Shown here piece after piece: positions 7,007 to 16,416 of a stretch of 34,845 bases of DNA (within the stretch, counting starts at the first letter, position 1; each line of letters begins with the position of its first letter). The notes under the pieces are model-generated. The model saw only the letters and a program-made list of their open reading frames with translations, made no database searches and had not been told where the DNA came from. This stretch comes from Algoriphagus chordae. Lineage in GTDB: Bacteria > Bacteroidota > Bacteroidia > Cytophagales > Cyclobacteriaceae. Made by a program: the position numbers and the translations under genes. The stretch covers positions 1 to 34,845 of the forward strand of contig NZ_QKZT01000032.1 of the NCBI RefSeq assembly GCF_003254055.1, in the 5' to 3' direction.

Positions 7007-8224
7007 TTATTTTTTCACCGTATAAACGATTAACACAGGATTTTCGGAGTCTTTGGCGGCAAATGCTACTTGGGCAAAGTTCTTTCCTTTGCCTTTCACA
7101 TATTCTTCAAAGCCCTCCTGACCGAGTTCTGCTTTCTTCTTCTGAAGGAACTTAAAAAGCTCTTTTCCTGGAATAGTTGAGCCAGTTTTTCCATTGGAGA
7201 ACTGATGATAAAATGAACTTATGTGGAGACTTTCATTCAAATCGTTTACAAACTCTCCTTTTATAACATGCGGCTTTTGATCATCTCGTGTAAAGAAAAT
7301 ATTATAGCTTTCTTTTTCATAGCTCATCCTTGCATAAAGCTGGCTTTCTGCGATATACCATATTGTACTGATATAAAATTTCGCTCGATTGTTCAAAAAA
7401 TTCATCAAATCAAGAGGCTCAAGATCTTCATCAATCCTCTTCACCTCATCTTGATTCTGTCCATACTTCCCAAAATCAAAAACTAGCTTAGGGATAAACT
7501 TACCTTGGTCAGCGTAATAGATGGTATCTTGAAATGGCCTTGAAAGATATACTCTGCCATTCGATGTCTGCAAATTACTCCTATCGGAATACATCCCATA
7601 ATAGAGCTCTGGATCGAAAGGAATTGCCTTAATGGTGTCCTTAAATGAGTCATTAACACTCGAAATAAAGAATTCATTTTCAGCAAATGCTGAGCTATAG
7701 AAATAATATCGCTTTTCAAGATCCGAGAAAACTACAGCACCAAATTGATCTGTGACTTTTTGTTCTCTCAAGAATTTACCTTCCAAACTAAACCACATCA
7801 ATTTGCTAGGAAATACTCCTATAAGCATTATTTCATCATTTCTAATAATAGCGTCATCAAAATCAAGGTATTCACCTGGTCCTTCACCATAGCTTATGAT
7901 TTTATTTAGGTATTTCCCAGAACGATCAAAAATCTGAATGCATTTACAGCCAAAGATTTCCAAAACGTAAATCCTGTCTTCATGAAAAAATATCCGCGGA
8001 ATATCTCTTCCTATTAGTCCATTTCCCGAATCATCCTTAAGCCAGATATATTCTATCTCAGGCTCAAAGAATTCAGAAAGTTTCCCTTCTCTAGCTTCGG
8101 AGAGGTCAACCTTGATGATTTCTAAGGCATCGCTGGATTGGCCTGAATCGGTTTCAACTTTGCTAGAACAGGAAATAAAAAAGCTACAGCAGACAAGAAA
8201 TAAAAAAATCAATGGGTTTTTCAT
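7007..8224 (-). CDS. 6-bladed beta-propeller lipoprotein
   Basis: This 405-residue protein has a lipoprotein signal (MKNPLIFLFLVCCSFFISC, lipobox Cys about residue 19). Its repeats are typical of the Bacteroidota 6-bladed propeller group (DUF5128-like): short strands ending in IQIFDRSGKYLNKI, followed by the GEGPGEY motif. It is expected on the periplasmic or outer face of the envelope, with an unknown ligand. It lies 30 bp behind the DUF5686 gene on the same strand and is probably co-transcribed with it. Its N-terminal 90 residues resemble the IS-truncated gene at 305-584, so the organism carries at least two of these. Confidence 0.8.
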   Translation of the reverse strand: MKNPLIFLFLVCCSFFISCSSKVETDSGQSSDALEIIKVDLSEAREGKLSEFFEPEIEYIWLKDDSGNGLIGRDIPRIFFHEDRIYVLEIFGCKCIQIFDRSGKYLNKIISYGEGPGEYLDFDDAIIRNDEIMLIGVFPSKLMWFSLEGKFLREQKVTDQFGAVVFSDLEKRYYFYSSAFAENEFFISSVNDSFKDTIKAIPFDPELYYGMYSDRSNLQTSNGRVYLSRPFQDTIYYADQGKFIPKLVFDFGKYGQNQDEVKRIDEDLEPLDLMNFLNNRAKFYISTIWYIAESQLYARMSYEKESYNIFFTRDDQKPHVIKGEFVNDLNESLHISSFYHQFSNGKTGSTIPGKELFKFLQKKKAELGQEGFEEYVKGKGKNFAQVAFAAKDSENPVLIVYTVKK

Positions 8225-8254
8225 CTACCCAAAATAGTGAATAGAATCCAATAA

Positions 8255-10732
8255 CTAAAGAATAAACTGTCCCGATATCTTAACCGCAAATGGCTTAGCT
8301 CCAGGATTATCCAAATAGGTGATTCTATGAAAAAAGTCTATTCTTAAGAATTTAAAGATGTTTTCGATTCCATAGCCCAATTCCACGTAAGGAATGTTGG
8401 GATCAAGCCTTCCGAAAGTTTCTATAGGATTACCATCTGGGTCTACAGTTGGGGCATTGTCAATGTTTTTCTGATTCACAGAACCGAACAATATATTGGC
8501 GTTGGCGACTCCTCTCCATTTTAGCTTTTTCACCAAAGGCACTTTGTTCAATAGAAAGCCTTCAAAATAATGTCGATAACGCAAGCTTGCGTACTGATCG
8601 GAAGCAAACTCATTGAAATTCATCGTATTGAAAGCAGCCGATGTATAGAACAAGGTCTCATTACCCAGATGGTTTTTCATGATAGGATACGGTACTTCTC
8701 CAAAGACCTTGGCTGCATCAAACTCGTATCGTGATACCCCAAACATGCCCACATTCAGTCGCTGATAGATATACAAATTCAATTTGGAATAGCTGATATC
8801 ACCTCCTAGCCATCTCATTCCTTTGGCATAACTCAGATCAAAAATCGGCCATCTCAAAGGCCCTAAGGAAGTCCGCTGATTGTCATTAATCAATATTACC
8901 TCATCACGCCCATAGCGCAAGCCAAATTTGGCTTCTGTGGTTTCAAAGCTTGATTTGTACTCACCTGTACCCTTTTCGAGGTAATAGAAGTCATATAATG
9001 GGTCAAATTTCAAAAAACTCATATCTGAGTACATCAGAAATCCTTTGAAAAACTCTCGCTGAAAATTCAATTTATGAAGTCTACTGAAATACGGTCTTCG
9101 CAGCGTGCCAAATCTACTCGCCGCGAGAAACACACTATTTCCTTCCAAACTCGATATCTCCAAACCGACCTGATCAATTTCTTTTTGAGTGGAGAGTGAT
9201 ATTGAAGTCCAATGCATTCGATCCAAAATACGAGTGACACTGGCAGTGTACTTCAATTCTTCATCTTTGAAACCATAGCCCATATAGCCACTAAAAAGCC
9301 ATTTCGGGCTGAATTTGATGTTGGTCCGAAAGCCCATTCCTAGTCTTACTCCCTCAATATTGTTGACATTAAAGAAACCAGGCCAAGGGCCAAGATCAAT
9401 TTTCCCTACATCCAGATAACCCGTCCCAAAGAACTTGAGGCCTTCAGAAAAAAAGCGTACAATCGGAATTCTCTTCAAGGTATCTACCATTTGAAGAACA
9501 GCAATTTCCTCCTCAGTCAAAATGTCTTGACGATTATCCTTCCAAAACTCTTCCGTTGCATCATCATAGCCTGGAGATAAAGTGACTTGTTGATTGAAGA
9601 AAGATTTAGGCTGGGGTTCACCTATTTGAATGCTGTCCGCCGACATATAGAATTTGGCCAGCAATCCCGCTGTCTTCGGGGTAATTTGTCCAATCTTGAT
9701 CTGAACTCGCGTTTTGGTAGGAATCAAAGGACCCGCCGAAGTTGGAGTCATCTCCTGCTGAATTTTGATTCGCTCTATAAAATTCAGGTTTGCCTCCTTC
9801 GGAATGGTCAAATCCACCTGTTTTAAGGCGTAAGTTTCCTTGTTTATCCAAATGGTGCCAGTGAAAGCCAAATCCTGCTCTCTCAAGGGATAGACTTTCA
9901 GCAGGTAACAGGAATCTTTTCCCACCAAAACCGAATCAAGTAAATCATAGTCATAAAACTGTTTCCACCCATCTGCAATAGGGGAAACAAACTCCTTTCC
10001 TACGATAGAAAGCCAGTTTCTGTAGAAATTGTACTCTTGAAAAGCTGAACCAGTAATCTGTGAGGTAGTGGATCCATCGGTGATCCCTACGCCAGTCACT
10101 TTTGTTTTCTCGACTACCTCTTTTCTAAGTTCAGGATTGCTTCTGAAATAGTATTTGGAAAGAGTTTCTGAAAAGAATACAGGCAATATCTTCTCGCCCT
10201 CGTCATTGGTCAACTGCTTAATAGAATCTAAGACGGCAGTTACTTTTTGGACGGCCTTTCTTCTCGTAAATTCCTCCGACACATGATCTATATCAATTTC
10301 AATTTTCGTATAATTCTTTGTCTGATAGGCAGGTATCTCCCTTTTGTCAAAGTCTTTTTTACGATCTACTGCCTGACGTATTACTTCAAAAGCGGGGTTC
10401 TCTCCTGCTTCAAAAACAAAGGCCTCCATTTCAAAATCAGAGGGCTTAAGCTGGAAGTTGACAGTTTGCTCAGCGACTTGTTGCAAAGCTTTCACGGCAG
10501 TGATATAACCCAAATAACTAACCGTAATGCTATCAGTAAGCGACCTAGCTTCTAGGATATAATTTCCCTCAAAGTCAGTAGAAATCCCCACAGTACTGCC
10601 TTTCAATAATACGGAAGCAAAGGGTATGGGATCTCCAGTAGCAGAATCAGTCACTTTGCCTTTCACTACAAACTGGGCAAAAGATTGCGTGCAAATCAGA
10701 AAGAGGAAAAGAAAAAGGTAATTACGGATCAT
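8255..10732 (-). CDS. DUF5686 / CarboxypepD_reg outer-membrane protein
   Basis: The protein has 825 residues. A signal peptide (MIRNYLFLFLFLICTQSFA) is followed by a carboxypeptidase-regulatory-like domain at about 22-105 (VVKGKVTDSATGDPIPFASV...GNYILEA...VSYLGYITA). The DUF5686 body begins about residue 106 (ENPAFEVIRQAVDRKKDF, then PAYQTKNYTKIEIDI). The C-terminal 400 residues are rich in alternating aromatic beta-strands and end in a membrane-strand-like FAVKISGQFIL. This suggests a beta-barrel in the outer membrane with a periplasmic N-terminal sandwich. The family is nearly confined to Bacteroidota and its exact role is not known. It seems to be the first gene of a pair with the propeller lipoprotein. 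Confidence 0.85.
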   Translation of the reverse strand: MIRNYLFLFLFLICTQSFAQFVVKGKVTDSATGDPIPFASVLLKGSTVGISTDFEGNYILEARSLTDSITVSYLGYITAVKALQQVAEQTVNFQLKPSDFEMEAFVFEAGENPAFEVIRQAVDRKKDFDKREIPAYQTKNYTKIEIDIDHVSEEFTRRKAVQKVTAVLDSIKQLTNDEGEKILPVFFSETLSKYYFRSNPELRKEVVEKTKVTGVGITDGSTTSQITGSAFQEYNFYRNWLSIVGKEFVSPIADGWKQFYDYDLLDSVLVGKDSCYLLKVYPLREQDLAFTGTIWINKETYALKQVDLTIPKEANLNFIERIKIQQEMTPTSAGPLIPTKTRVQIKIGQITPKTAGLLAKFYMSADSIQIGEPQPKSFFNQQVTLSPGYDDATEEFWKDNRQDILTEEEIAVLQMVDTLKRIPIVRFFSEGLKFFGTGYLDVGKIDLGPWPGFFNVNNIEGVRLGMGFRTNIKFSPKWLFSGYMGYGFKDEELKYTASVTRILDRMHWTSISLSTQKEIDQVGLEISSLEGNSVFLAASRFGTLRRPYFSRLHKLNFQREFFKGFLMYSDMSFLKFDPLYDFYYLEKGTGEYKSSFETTEAKFGLRYGRDEVILINDNQRTSLGPLRWPIFDLSYAKGMRWLGGDISYSKLNLYIYQRLNVGMFGVSRYEFDAAKVFGEVPYPIMKNHLGNETLFYTSAAFNTMNFNEFASDQYASLRYRHYFEGFLLNKVPLVKKLKWRGVANANILFGSVNQKNIDNAPTVDPDGNPIETFGRLDPNIPYVELGYGIENIFKFLRIDFFHRITYLDNPGAKPFAVKISGQFIL

Positions 10733-10871
10733 GAAATAATTAGGGCACTCAATATATATTCCTGCAAAATAAATTCATTCAGCGTGCAAATTGCTACCTA
10801 GCTGCTTAAAAATTAAAAAGCTTTATGATATTAGCTTTGCTTTGGAGCAGGAGATTTGAAAAATCGACTTG

Positions 10872-10879
10872 TATATTTG
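10872..10879 (+). promoter_or_regulatory. -7 promoter box of the L-2-hydroxyglutarate oxidase gene
   Basis: TATATTTG is an exact match to the Bacteroidota TAnnTTTG element, 19 bp ahead of the ATG at 10899. No TTG stands at the ideal distance upstream, so the -33 element is weak. The divergent DUF5686 gene starts 166 bp away. Confidence 0.5.
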
Positions 10880-10898
10880 ACCTAGTAAACCGAGAAAC

Positions 10899-12101
10899 AT
10901 GATATACGATATTGCAATAATTGGTGGTGGAATAGTAGGTTTGGCTACTGCGCTTAAAATACAAAAAACTCGCCCAGAGCTCAAAATCGCCATTTTGGAA
11001 AAGGAAGATCAATTAGCCAAGCACCAAACTGGTAACAACAGTGGAGTAATTCACTCTGGACTTTATTATAAGCCAGGCTCTCTCAAAGCAACCAATTGTA
11101 TCGGCGGTTATCATGAATTGATTCAGTTTTGCGAGGAAGAAAAAATTCCCTTTGAGATCACAGGAAAAGTGGTAGTTGCCACCAGAGAAGAACAAAAACC
11201 ACTGCTAAACAACCTATACGAGAGAGGTCTTCAAAATGGCTTGGATGGTACGAGGTATATTACTATGGAGGAACTCAAAGAATTTGAACCTCATTGTGCA
11301 GGTGTAGCAGCACTACATGTTCCTCAAACTGGAATCGTCGATTATTTTAAAGTCGCATTGGCATACGGAAGGAAAATTATAAAGAATGGCGGGGAGATTT
11401 TTTTAAACCATAAAGTACTAGCTATTAAGGATCAAGAGGGAATCAATTACATTGAAACTTCTAATAAAACCATCCAGAGTAAACTGGTTATCAACTGTGC
11501 GGGACTCTATTCTGATAAAGTTGCTCAGATGTCTGAGAAAGATCCGATTGATGTAAAGATCATTCCGTTTCGTGGTGAGTATTTTAAACTGAAGAAAGAC
11601 AGAGAATTTTTGGTAAAAAACCTGATTTACCCAGTTCCAGATCCAAATTTCCCCTTCTTGGGAGTGCACTTCACTCGTATGATGAAAGGTGGCGTAGAAG
11701 CCGGCCCCAATGCGGTTTTGGCTTTCCGAAGAGAGGGATACAAGAAATCTCAAATCAACTTAAAAGAACTTGCTGAGTCCCTAGCTTGGCCAGGATTTCA
11801 GAAAGTAGCAGCCAAGTACTGGCAAACAGGATTTGGAGAGATGTATAGATCTTTTTCGAAAGCGGCATTTACCAAGGCACTTCAAGAGCTAATACCAGAA
11901 ATTCAGGAATCAGATTTGACTGAGGGAGGCGCCGGTGTTCGTGCTCAGGCTTGTGATCGTACTGGTGGACTTTTGGACGATTTCTCGATCAGAGAATCAG
12001 CTCATGCGATCAATGTGCTGAATGCTCCTTCACCAGCTGCTACAAGCTCTTTGGCAATTGGGGGAACAGTGGCGGAACTAGCTTTGAAGAGGTTTTCTTA
12101 A
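10899..12101 (+). CDS. lhgO: L-2-hydroxyglutarate oxidase (LhgO family)
   Basis: This 400-residue FAD-dependent oxidase of the DAO superfamily oxidises L-2-hydroxyglutarate to 2-oxoglutarate and passes electrons to the respiratory chain in known members. The N-terminal dinucleotide-binding fold is YDIAIIGGGIVGLATAL, with G9, G11 and G14. Family-typical segments follow: KHQTGNNSGVIHSGLYY at about 41-57, VVNCAGLYSD-like VINCAGLYSD, and FRGEYFKL. The C-terminal flavin-binding stretch is VLNAPSPAATSSLAIGGTVAEL. Length and motifs fit the family well. It is a stand-alone gene facing the minus-strand glutamate-synthase-like gene, with a hairpin between the two ends. Confidence 0.92.
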   Translation: MIYDIAIIGGGIVGLATALKIQKTRPELKIAILEKEDQLAKHQTGNNSGVIHSGLYYKPGSLKATNCIGGYHELIQFCEEEKIPFEITGKVVVATREEQKPLLNNLYERGLQNGLDGTRYITMEELKEFEPHCAGVAALHVPQTGIVDYFKVALAYGRKIIKNGGEIFLNHKVLAIKDQEGINYIETSNKTIQSKLVINCAGLYSDKVAQMSEKDPIDVKIIPFRGEYFKLKKDREFLVKNLIYPVPDPNFPFLGVHFTRMMKGGVEAGPNAVLAFRREGYKKSQINLKELAESLAWPGFQKVAAKYWQTGFGEMYRSFSKAAFTKALQELIPEIQESDLTEGGAGVRAQACDRTGGLLDDFSIRESAHAINVLNAPSPAATSSLAIGGTVAELALKRFS

Positions 12102-12167
12102 TACAGTTTGGCGCAAGTCTTCATACTTATGCCGCGGAAATTGTGGTCTTAAAACTGCATTGGAATG

Positions 12168-12191
12168 GGTCCAAGTAATGAGACTTGGACC
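12168..12191. terminator. Hairpin between convergent genes
   Basis: GGTCCAAGT (12168-12176) and ACTTGGACC (12183-12191) are perfect complements around AATGAG. It sits between the lhgO stop and the end of the facing gene, where a bidirectional terminator is expected. No T-run follows on either strand, so it may depend on another factor or only protect the 3' end. Confidence 0.5.
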
Positions 12192-12228
12192 AGGTAAAGC
12201 ATTTGCGAGATGATCTCAAAGGTTAACT

Positions 12229-13746
12229 CTACACCTGCGTATTCACAGAATCAGGCAAGTAACGATTGGCTAATTTGATCATTTCATCACCTTTCACCAG
12301 ATCACTTGCACTCAATTGTGAGGTGTGCGTATGTCCGGAAGCTCCTAATAATTCCTGAACGGCATGAACGGTGTTTTTGTGGAAATTATACACCCGCTCA
12401 GATTTATCTGTTATCACAAGCCCTCCTACCAAGTTAGCACGCTGGGTAGCGACTCCTGTAGGACATTCATTGGTATTGCAACGTAAGGCTTGGATGCATC
12501 CTACGCTGAACATAAAGCCTCGTGCAGAATTACACAAATCTGCGCCGAAAGCAATGTTTTTTAGAATTGCAAAAGCAGTAATGGCTTTTCCCGAAGCTAT
12601 GACTTTGATTTTCTCACGGATCTGAAACTTCTCTAAAGTCATTCTCACGAATATAAGTGCTGGCTCGAGTGGTAATCCCACACTGTCGGAGAATTCTAAG
12701 GGTGCAGCTCCTGTACCTCCTTCGGCTCCGTCCACCGTAATAAAATCTGGGTAGACATTAGCAGCTACCATTTCCTTACATATCGCAGTGAATTCCTCCG
12801 TTCTGCCTATACAAAGTTTGAAGCCTACAGGCTTTCCACTGGATAATTCCCTCAGCTTAGTGACAAACTCTATCAGTTCCTTAGCATTCGAAAATGCACT
12901 ATGTGAAGGAGGAGAAAGTATGGTTGTTCCTTTCACCACTCCCCTTATTTCAGCTATTTCTTCCGTATTCTTTACACCTGGGAGCACTCCGCCGTGTCCC
13001 GGCTTAGCTCCCTGAGAGATCTTTATTTCTATCATTTTGACCTCCGGCCAATTTGCCTTCTCAGCAAATTTCTCCTCAGAGAAATTCCCATGCTCATCCC
13101 GACAACCGAAGTATCCAGTACCGATTTGCCATACCAAATCTCCTCCTTGCCTATGGTGTGAGGAAATCCCGCCTTCACCAGTGTTATGAGAGAAATCGCC
13201 TTTTTTGGCTCCAATATTTAATGCCCTAATGGCATTGGAGCTAAGCGATCCAAAACTCATCGCTGAAATATTGAAAATCGAAGAAGAATACGGCTGCTTG
13301 CACAGTTCATTCCCTATCAATACACGTGGGTCCTCATCATTGGTGTGTACAGCATAGATTGAATGCCGCAAGGCCATGTAGTCCTCGCCGTTGATATCAC
13401 GCTGTGTACCAAATGGGTGTGTGTCATTGACGCTCTTGGCACGTCTATAAACTAATGAGCGTATATTTCTACTGAATGGTCTTCCGTCTGTGTTGGTCTC
13501 AATAAAATACTGCTGAATTTCAGGGCTAATTTTCTCAAGTAAATAGCGAAAATGACCTAGTACGGGGAAGTTCCGAAGAATAGCGTGGGTTTTCTGATTG
13601 ACATCATAAACTCCTATAAAAAAGAGTATTACAATAATTCCTAGTATAAAATAACCAAATTTGAATTGAGCAAATTGGAAATACCACATTAGAAAAAATG
13701 TCAGTAATGAAAACAGTACAAGGCTGCCGAAAAACACTTTTCTCAT
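12229..13746 (-). CDS. FMN-binding glutamate-synthase-like protein, membrane-anchored
   Basis: The 505-residue protein has two hydrophobic N-terminal segments (about residues 5-25 and 31-47), then a glutamate-synthase central/FMN barrel domain. Key motifs are NTGEGGISSHHRQGGDLVWQ, SQGAKPGHGGVLPG at 245-257, SPPSHSAF, ITVDGAEGGTGAAP at 336-348, and IASGKAITAFAILKNIAFGAD. Cysteines C417, C423 and C428 (CIQALRCNTNECPTG) match the 3Fe-4S cluster ligands of GltB. It lacks the glutaminase domain and the C-terminal beta-helix of full GltB, so it cannot make glutamate from glutamine by itself. The physiological reaction of this membrane-tethered class is not established. The genes upstream on the same strand lie within 45-60 bp. 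Confidence 0.85.
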   Translation of the reverse strand: MRKVFFGSLVLFSLLTFFLMWYFQFAQFKFGYFILGIIVILFFIGVYDVNQKTHAILRNFPVLGHFRYLLEKISPEIQQYFIETNTDGRPFSRNIRSLVYRRAKSVNDTHPFGTQRDINGEDYMALRHSIYAVHTNDEDPRVLIGNELCKQPYSSSIFNISAMSFGSLSSNAIRALNIGAKKGDFSHNTGEGGISSHHRQGGDLVWQIGTGYFGCRDEHGNFSEEKFAEKANWPEVKMIEIKISQGAKPGHGGVLPGVKNTEEIAEIRGVVKGTTILSPPSHSAFSNAKELIEFVTKLRELSSGKPVGFKLCIGRTEEFTAICKEMVAANVYPDFITVDGAEGGTGAAPLEFSDSVGLPLEPALIFVRMTLEKFQIREKIKVIASGKAITAFAILKNIAFGADLCNSARGFMFSVGCIQALRCNTNECPTGVATQRANLVGGLVITDKSERVYNFHKNTVHAVQELLGASGHTHTSQLSASDLVKGDEMIKLANRYLPDSVNTQV

Positions 13747-13789
13747 AGTAAAATCTTTTGTTGAATTGATCTACAATATAGTAAAACCC

Positions 13790-14761
13790 TTAGGCCAAAG
13801 ACTGATCTAAGAGGAATTCTTGCAGTCTATATTCTGCCCAGGTGAATTCATTCCCACTGAAAACAAAACCCGTATGCCCTCCTCTCTTTGGCATTTCCAA
13901 GGTAAGTTCTCTTTTGCTAGTAGCAAGCTCGACGGGGTAGCAATCTGGCCCAAGCAATGGGTCATTTAGTGCATTTATCACAAGCGTAGGAATGGCAATA
14001 TCAGGCATCCAATTGTCGGCGCTCACAGATTTGTAGAAATCCTCAGCATCCTTGAATCCATGTAGCTTGGCGGTGAAAAGAGTATCAAAAGAATCAAAGT
14101 CAGTGACTTTCTCCAATAAATCCAGGTCTATCAAATCAGGAAACTGTATTGCTTTAGCTCTAATTTTTGCCTTGAGTTTTCCTAAAAACCGATTTTTATA
14201 AAATGCATTACTACGAAACTTCAGCGTAGCGGCACTAGACAGTAAATTACAAGGAGTAGAATAAACAGCAGCACGCTTAATTTCCGAAGGTAAATCAGCT
14301 CCTTTTTCTCCAAGGTATTTGAGCGTCTGCGCTCCCCCCATACTTATCCCTGTTAGAAAAATTTCCTTGTACATACAGGAATTTAGAACATGGGTGATGG
14401 TCGTGTCCAAATCATAACTAGCGCCATGATGATACAACATTGGTCGTAGATTGATCTCTCCACCGCAAGATCTATTGTTCCAGACCAGCACATCTATTTT
14501 GCTGGAATTGAATAATTTGACCAATCCCTTGACATAATGTCTTTCGGAATCTCCCTCTAAACCATGAGAGATAATCAAGAGTTTTTCACTACCTACTTTT
14601 GACCAATCCAAATTCAAAAAATCCCCATCAGGAGTGTCTATTTTTTCTCTGGAGTAGTTTACATCGGAGACTTTTCGAAACAAACTAGGAATGATTGTTT
14701 CCAAATGCCCATTAAATAAATACGCTGGGGGACCTTGATAGGTAGATTTGATAATCGCCAT
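13790..14761 (-). CDS. YheT-family alpha/beta hydrolase
   Basis: At 323 residues it has the length of the YheT/ABHD1-3 group. Sequence landmarks are the N-terminal YLFNGHLETIIPSLFRK, oxyanion-hole strand LLIISHGLEGDS at 61-72, WNNRSCGGE, and nucleophile elbow GISMGG with S140. The acid D267 (NALNDPLLGPD) and His H296 (GGHTGF) complete the triad. It is a cytoplasmic serine hydrolase whose likely substrates are acyl esters. The exact substrate is unknown. The gene lies in the minus-strand run from 17955 to 12229, 43 bp ahead of the glutamate-synthase-like gene. Confidence 0.88.
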   Translation of the reverse strand: MAIIKSTYQGPPAYLFNGHLETIIPSLFRKVSDVNYSREKIDTPDGDFLNLDWSKVGSEKLLIISHGLEGDSERHYVKGLVKLFNSSKIDVLVWNNRSCGGEINLRPMLYHHGASYDLDTTITHVLNSCMYKEIFLTGISMGGAQTLKYLGEKGADLPSEIKRAAVYSTPCNLLSSAATLKFRSNAFYKNRFLGKLKAKIRAKAIQFPDLIDLDLLEKVTDFDSFDTLFTAKLHGFKDAEDFYKSVSADNWMPDIAIPTLVINALNDPLLGPDCYPVELATSKRELTLEMPKRGGHTGFVFSGNEFTWAEYRLQEFLLDQSLA

Positions 14762-14817
14762 AAAGACTCAAAAGTATAAAAAATTGCAAATAGCCCGGCG
14801 AGAAAAAGTCAATAGTA

Positions 14818-15168
14818 TTATTCTGTCAATTCATAGACCCGCTTAATGCCAATGTCCAGTTTCTCCTGCAACCTATGGTAATGACTTGCAAATGAGCTAC
14901 TCTCAAAACCCTCTGTTTCGATTATTTCTTTGCCAAGCTGCAGTTCCTCCATAATATGAGAAAGCTCAAAAATATTTAGGGTTGGCTTTAATTTGTGCCG
15001 AATAAGGTGAAGTTTGACCTTATCCTTTTCAGATGAACCTTCAGCGTATTTTTCCTTAAGTTCTACCAAGCCGTGGTATATCGCTAAGGTCAATTTCTTC
15101 TGAAAGGCTTCATCACCATCTGACATTTCGCTGATCAGATTATCGAGTTCTGGATAAATTGTTTCCAT
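14818..15168 (-). CDS. Small Hpt-like (histidine phosphotransfer) protein
   Basis: This is a 116-residue, all-helical, acidic protein. The stretch LHLIRHKLKPTLNIFELSHI (residues 53-72) has the H-K-L-K signature of Hpt domains, in which H58 would accept a phosphate. The flanking helices and the overall length fit a single Hpt domain. In phosphorelays such proteins shuttle phosphate between response-regulator receivers. No histidine kinase or receiver gene is in the window, so its partners are unknown. It starts 5 bp after the YhiN-like gene, which suggests co-transcription. The assignment rests on one motif and helical character, so a different small helical protein is possible. Confidence 0.6.
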   Translation of the reverse strand: METIYPELDNLISEMSDGDEAFQKKLTLAIYHGLVELKEKYAEGSSEKDKVKLHLIRHKLKPTLNIFELSHIMEELQLGKEIIETEGFESSSFASHYHRLQEKLDIGIKRVYELTE

Positions 15169-15173
15169 GGCTA

Positions 15174-16379
15174 TTATTTAGTTGAGGCTATACCAGCAAG
15201 AAATCCAGTGGACCAGGCAGCTTGAAAATTGAAGCCTCCCGTAATTCCATCTATATTCAGGACTTCTCCAGCAAAGTAAAGGTTAGGGTGAAATTTACTT
15301 TCCAGAGTTTCCGGATTCACCTCATTTAAGGCTATTCCTCCAGCTGTTACAAATTCTTCTTTGAAGGTGGTTTTTCCTTCAACGCTCAAATTATAGCAAA
15401 AAAGATTCTGCACCAACTTATTGATTTGCTTTTTGGAAAGTGTACCATACAATTGCTCCTTTTCTATTCCCGATCGCGAGCAGAAGTGCTCCCACAGCCT
15501 AGATGGGATCTCAAAAAGTGAGTTACCTCTTACTTTACGATTTGGATGGGCTAGCATGTAGTTTTTGAGATGAGAGCTAAACTCCTCTTCCCCATAAGCA
15601 CCATTCCAATTGATCAGAGCCGTAGCGGCATAATTCTGATCCTTCAACCACTGTGCTCCAAAAGCTGACAGCTTCAATACTGCCGGCCCGCTAACTCCCC
15701 AATGCGTCACCAGCACTGGACCTCTATAAGTCATTTTCGTTCCTTGGATTTTCACTATCCCATCTACTACCGATAGCCCCATTAGTTCACGCAAAGATTC
15801 CTTGGGAGTATTGAAAGTAAATAATGATGGAATTGGATCTAAAACACTATGATTTAGATTTTTAAGAAATGAATATGAATCCAATTTTGGATGTCCTCCA
15901 GTAGCGATAATCAATTTATCTACCACAAAAACTCCCGCATCAGTTTCAAGTTTATACTGGTTTGAAACAGGATGAATTGACTTTATAGCACAGGATTTTC
16001 GTATGGAAATATTGAGTTTTTGAGCTTCTTTCAGGAGTACATCGATGATGGATTGGGATGAATCCGAAACAGGAAACATCCTTCCGTCAGCCTCTATCTT
16101 CAGTGCTACTCCCCTAGATTCAAACCAATTGATGGTATCCTCAGATTTGAATTTGTGAAAAACCTTCTTTAAGAACTTCTCCCCACGAGGATAGTTTTTA
16201 ATCAGTTTGGAGATTTCCATAGGGCGATGCGTGACGTTGCATCTACCGCCTCCAGATACTTTTACCTTAGACAAAAGCTTAGGAGACTTTTCAAATATCG
16301 TAACCTCTCTTCCCGGTCCTGCCGCATGAATAGCTGCAAAAAAACCTGCTGCTCCCCCTCCAATTATCCCTATTTTCAA
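15174..16379 (-). CDS. YhiN/HI0933-family flavoprotein (NAD(P)/FAD-dependent oxidoreductase)
   Basis: The protein is 401 residues, usual for the HI0933/BaiN group. It has the N-terminal FAD-binding fold MKIGIIGGGAAGFFAA, the family hallmark SGGGRCNVTHRP at about 42-53, the second nucleotide strand KLIIATGG, and the C-terminal FYFAGE-type motif LYFAGEVLNIDGITGGFNFQ. Members are soluble flavoproteins. Some reduce double bonds of steroid or fatty-acid intermediates, but for most, as here, the substrate is unknown. It follows the HerA-like ATPase gene by 37 bp and precedes the Hpt-like gene by 5 bp on the same strand. Confidence 0.9.
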   Translation of the reverse strand: MKIGIIGGGAAGFFAAIHAAGPGREVTIFEKSPKLLSKVKVSGGGRCNVTHRPMEISKLIKNYPRGEKFLKKVFHKFKSEDTINWFESRGVALKIEADGRMFPVSDSSQSIIDVLLKEAQKLNISIRKSCAIKSIHPVSNQYKLETDAGVFVVDKLIIATGGHPKLDSYSFLKNLNHSVLDPIPSLFTFNTPKESLRELMGLSVVDGIVKIQGTKMTYRGPVLVTHWGVSGPAVLKLSAFGAQWLKDQNYAATALINWNGAYGEEEFSSHLKNYMLAHPNRKVRGNSLFEIPSRLWEHFCSRSGIEKEQLYGTLSKKQINKLVQNLFCYNLSVEGKTTFKEEFVTAGGIALNEVNPETLESKFHPNLYFAGEVLNIDGITGGFNFQAAWSTGFLAGIASTK

Positions 16380-16416
16380 AACTTATATTATATTGATATA
16401 CAATAACTTAACACAA

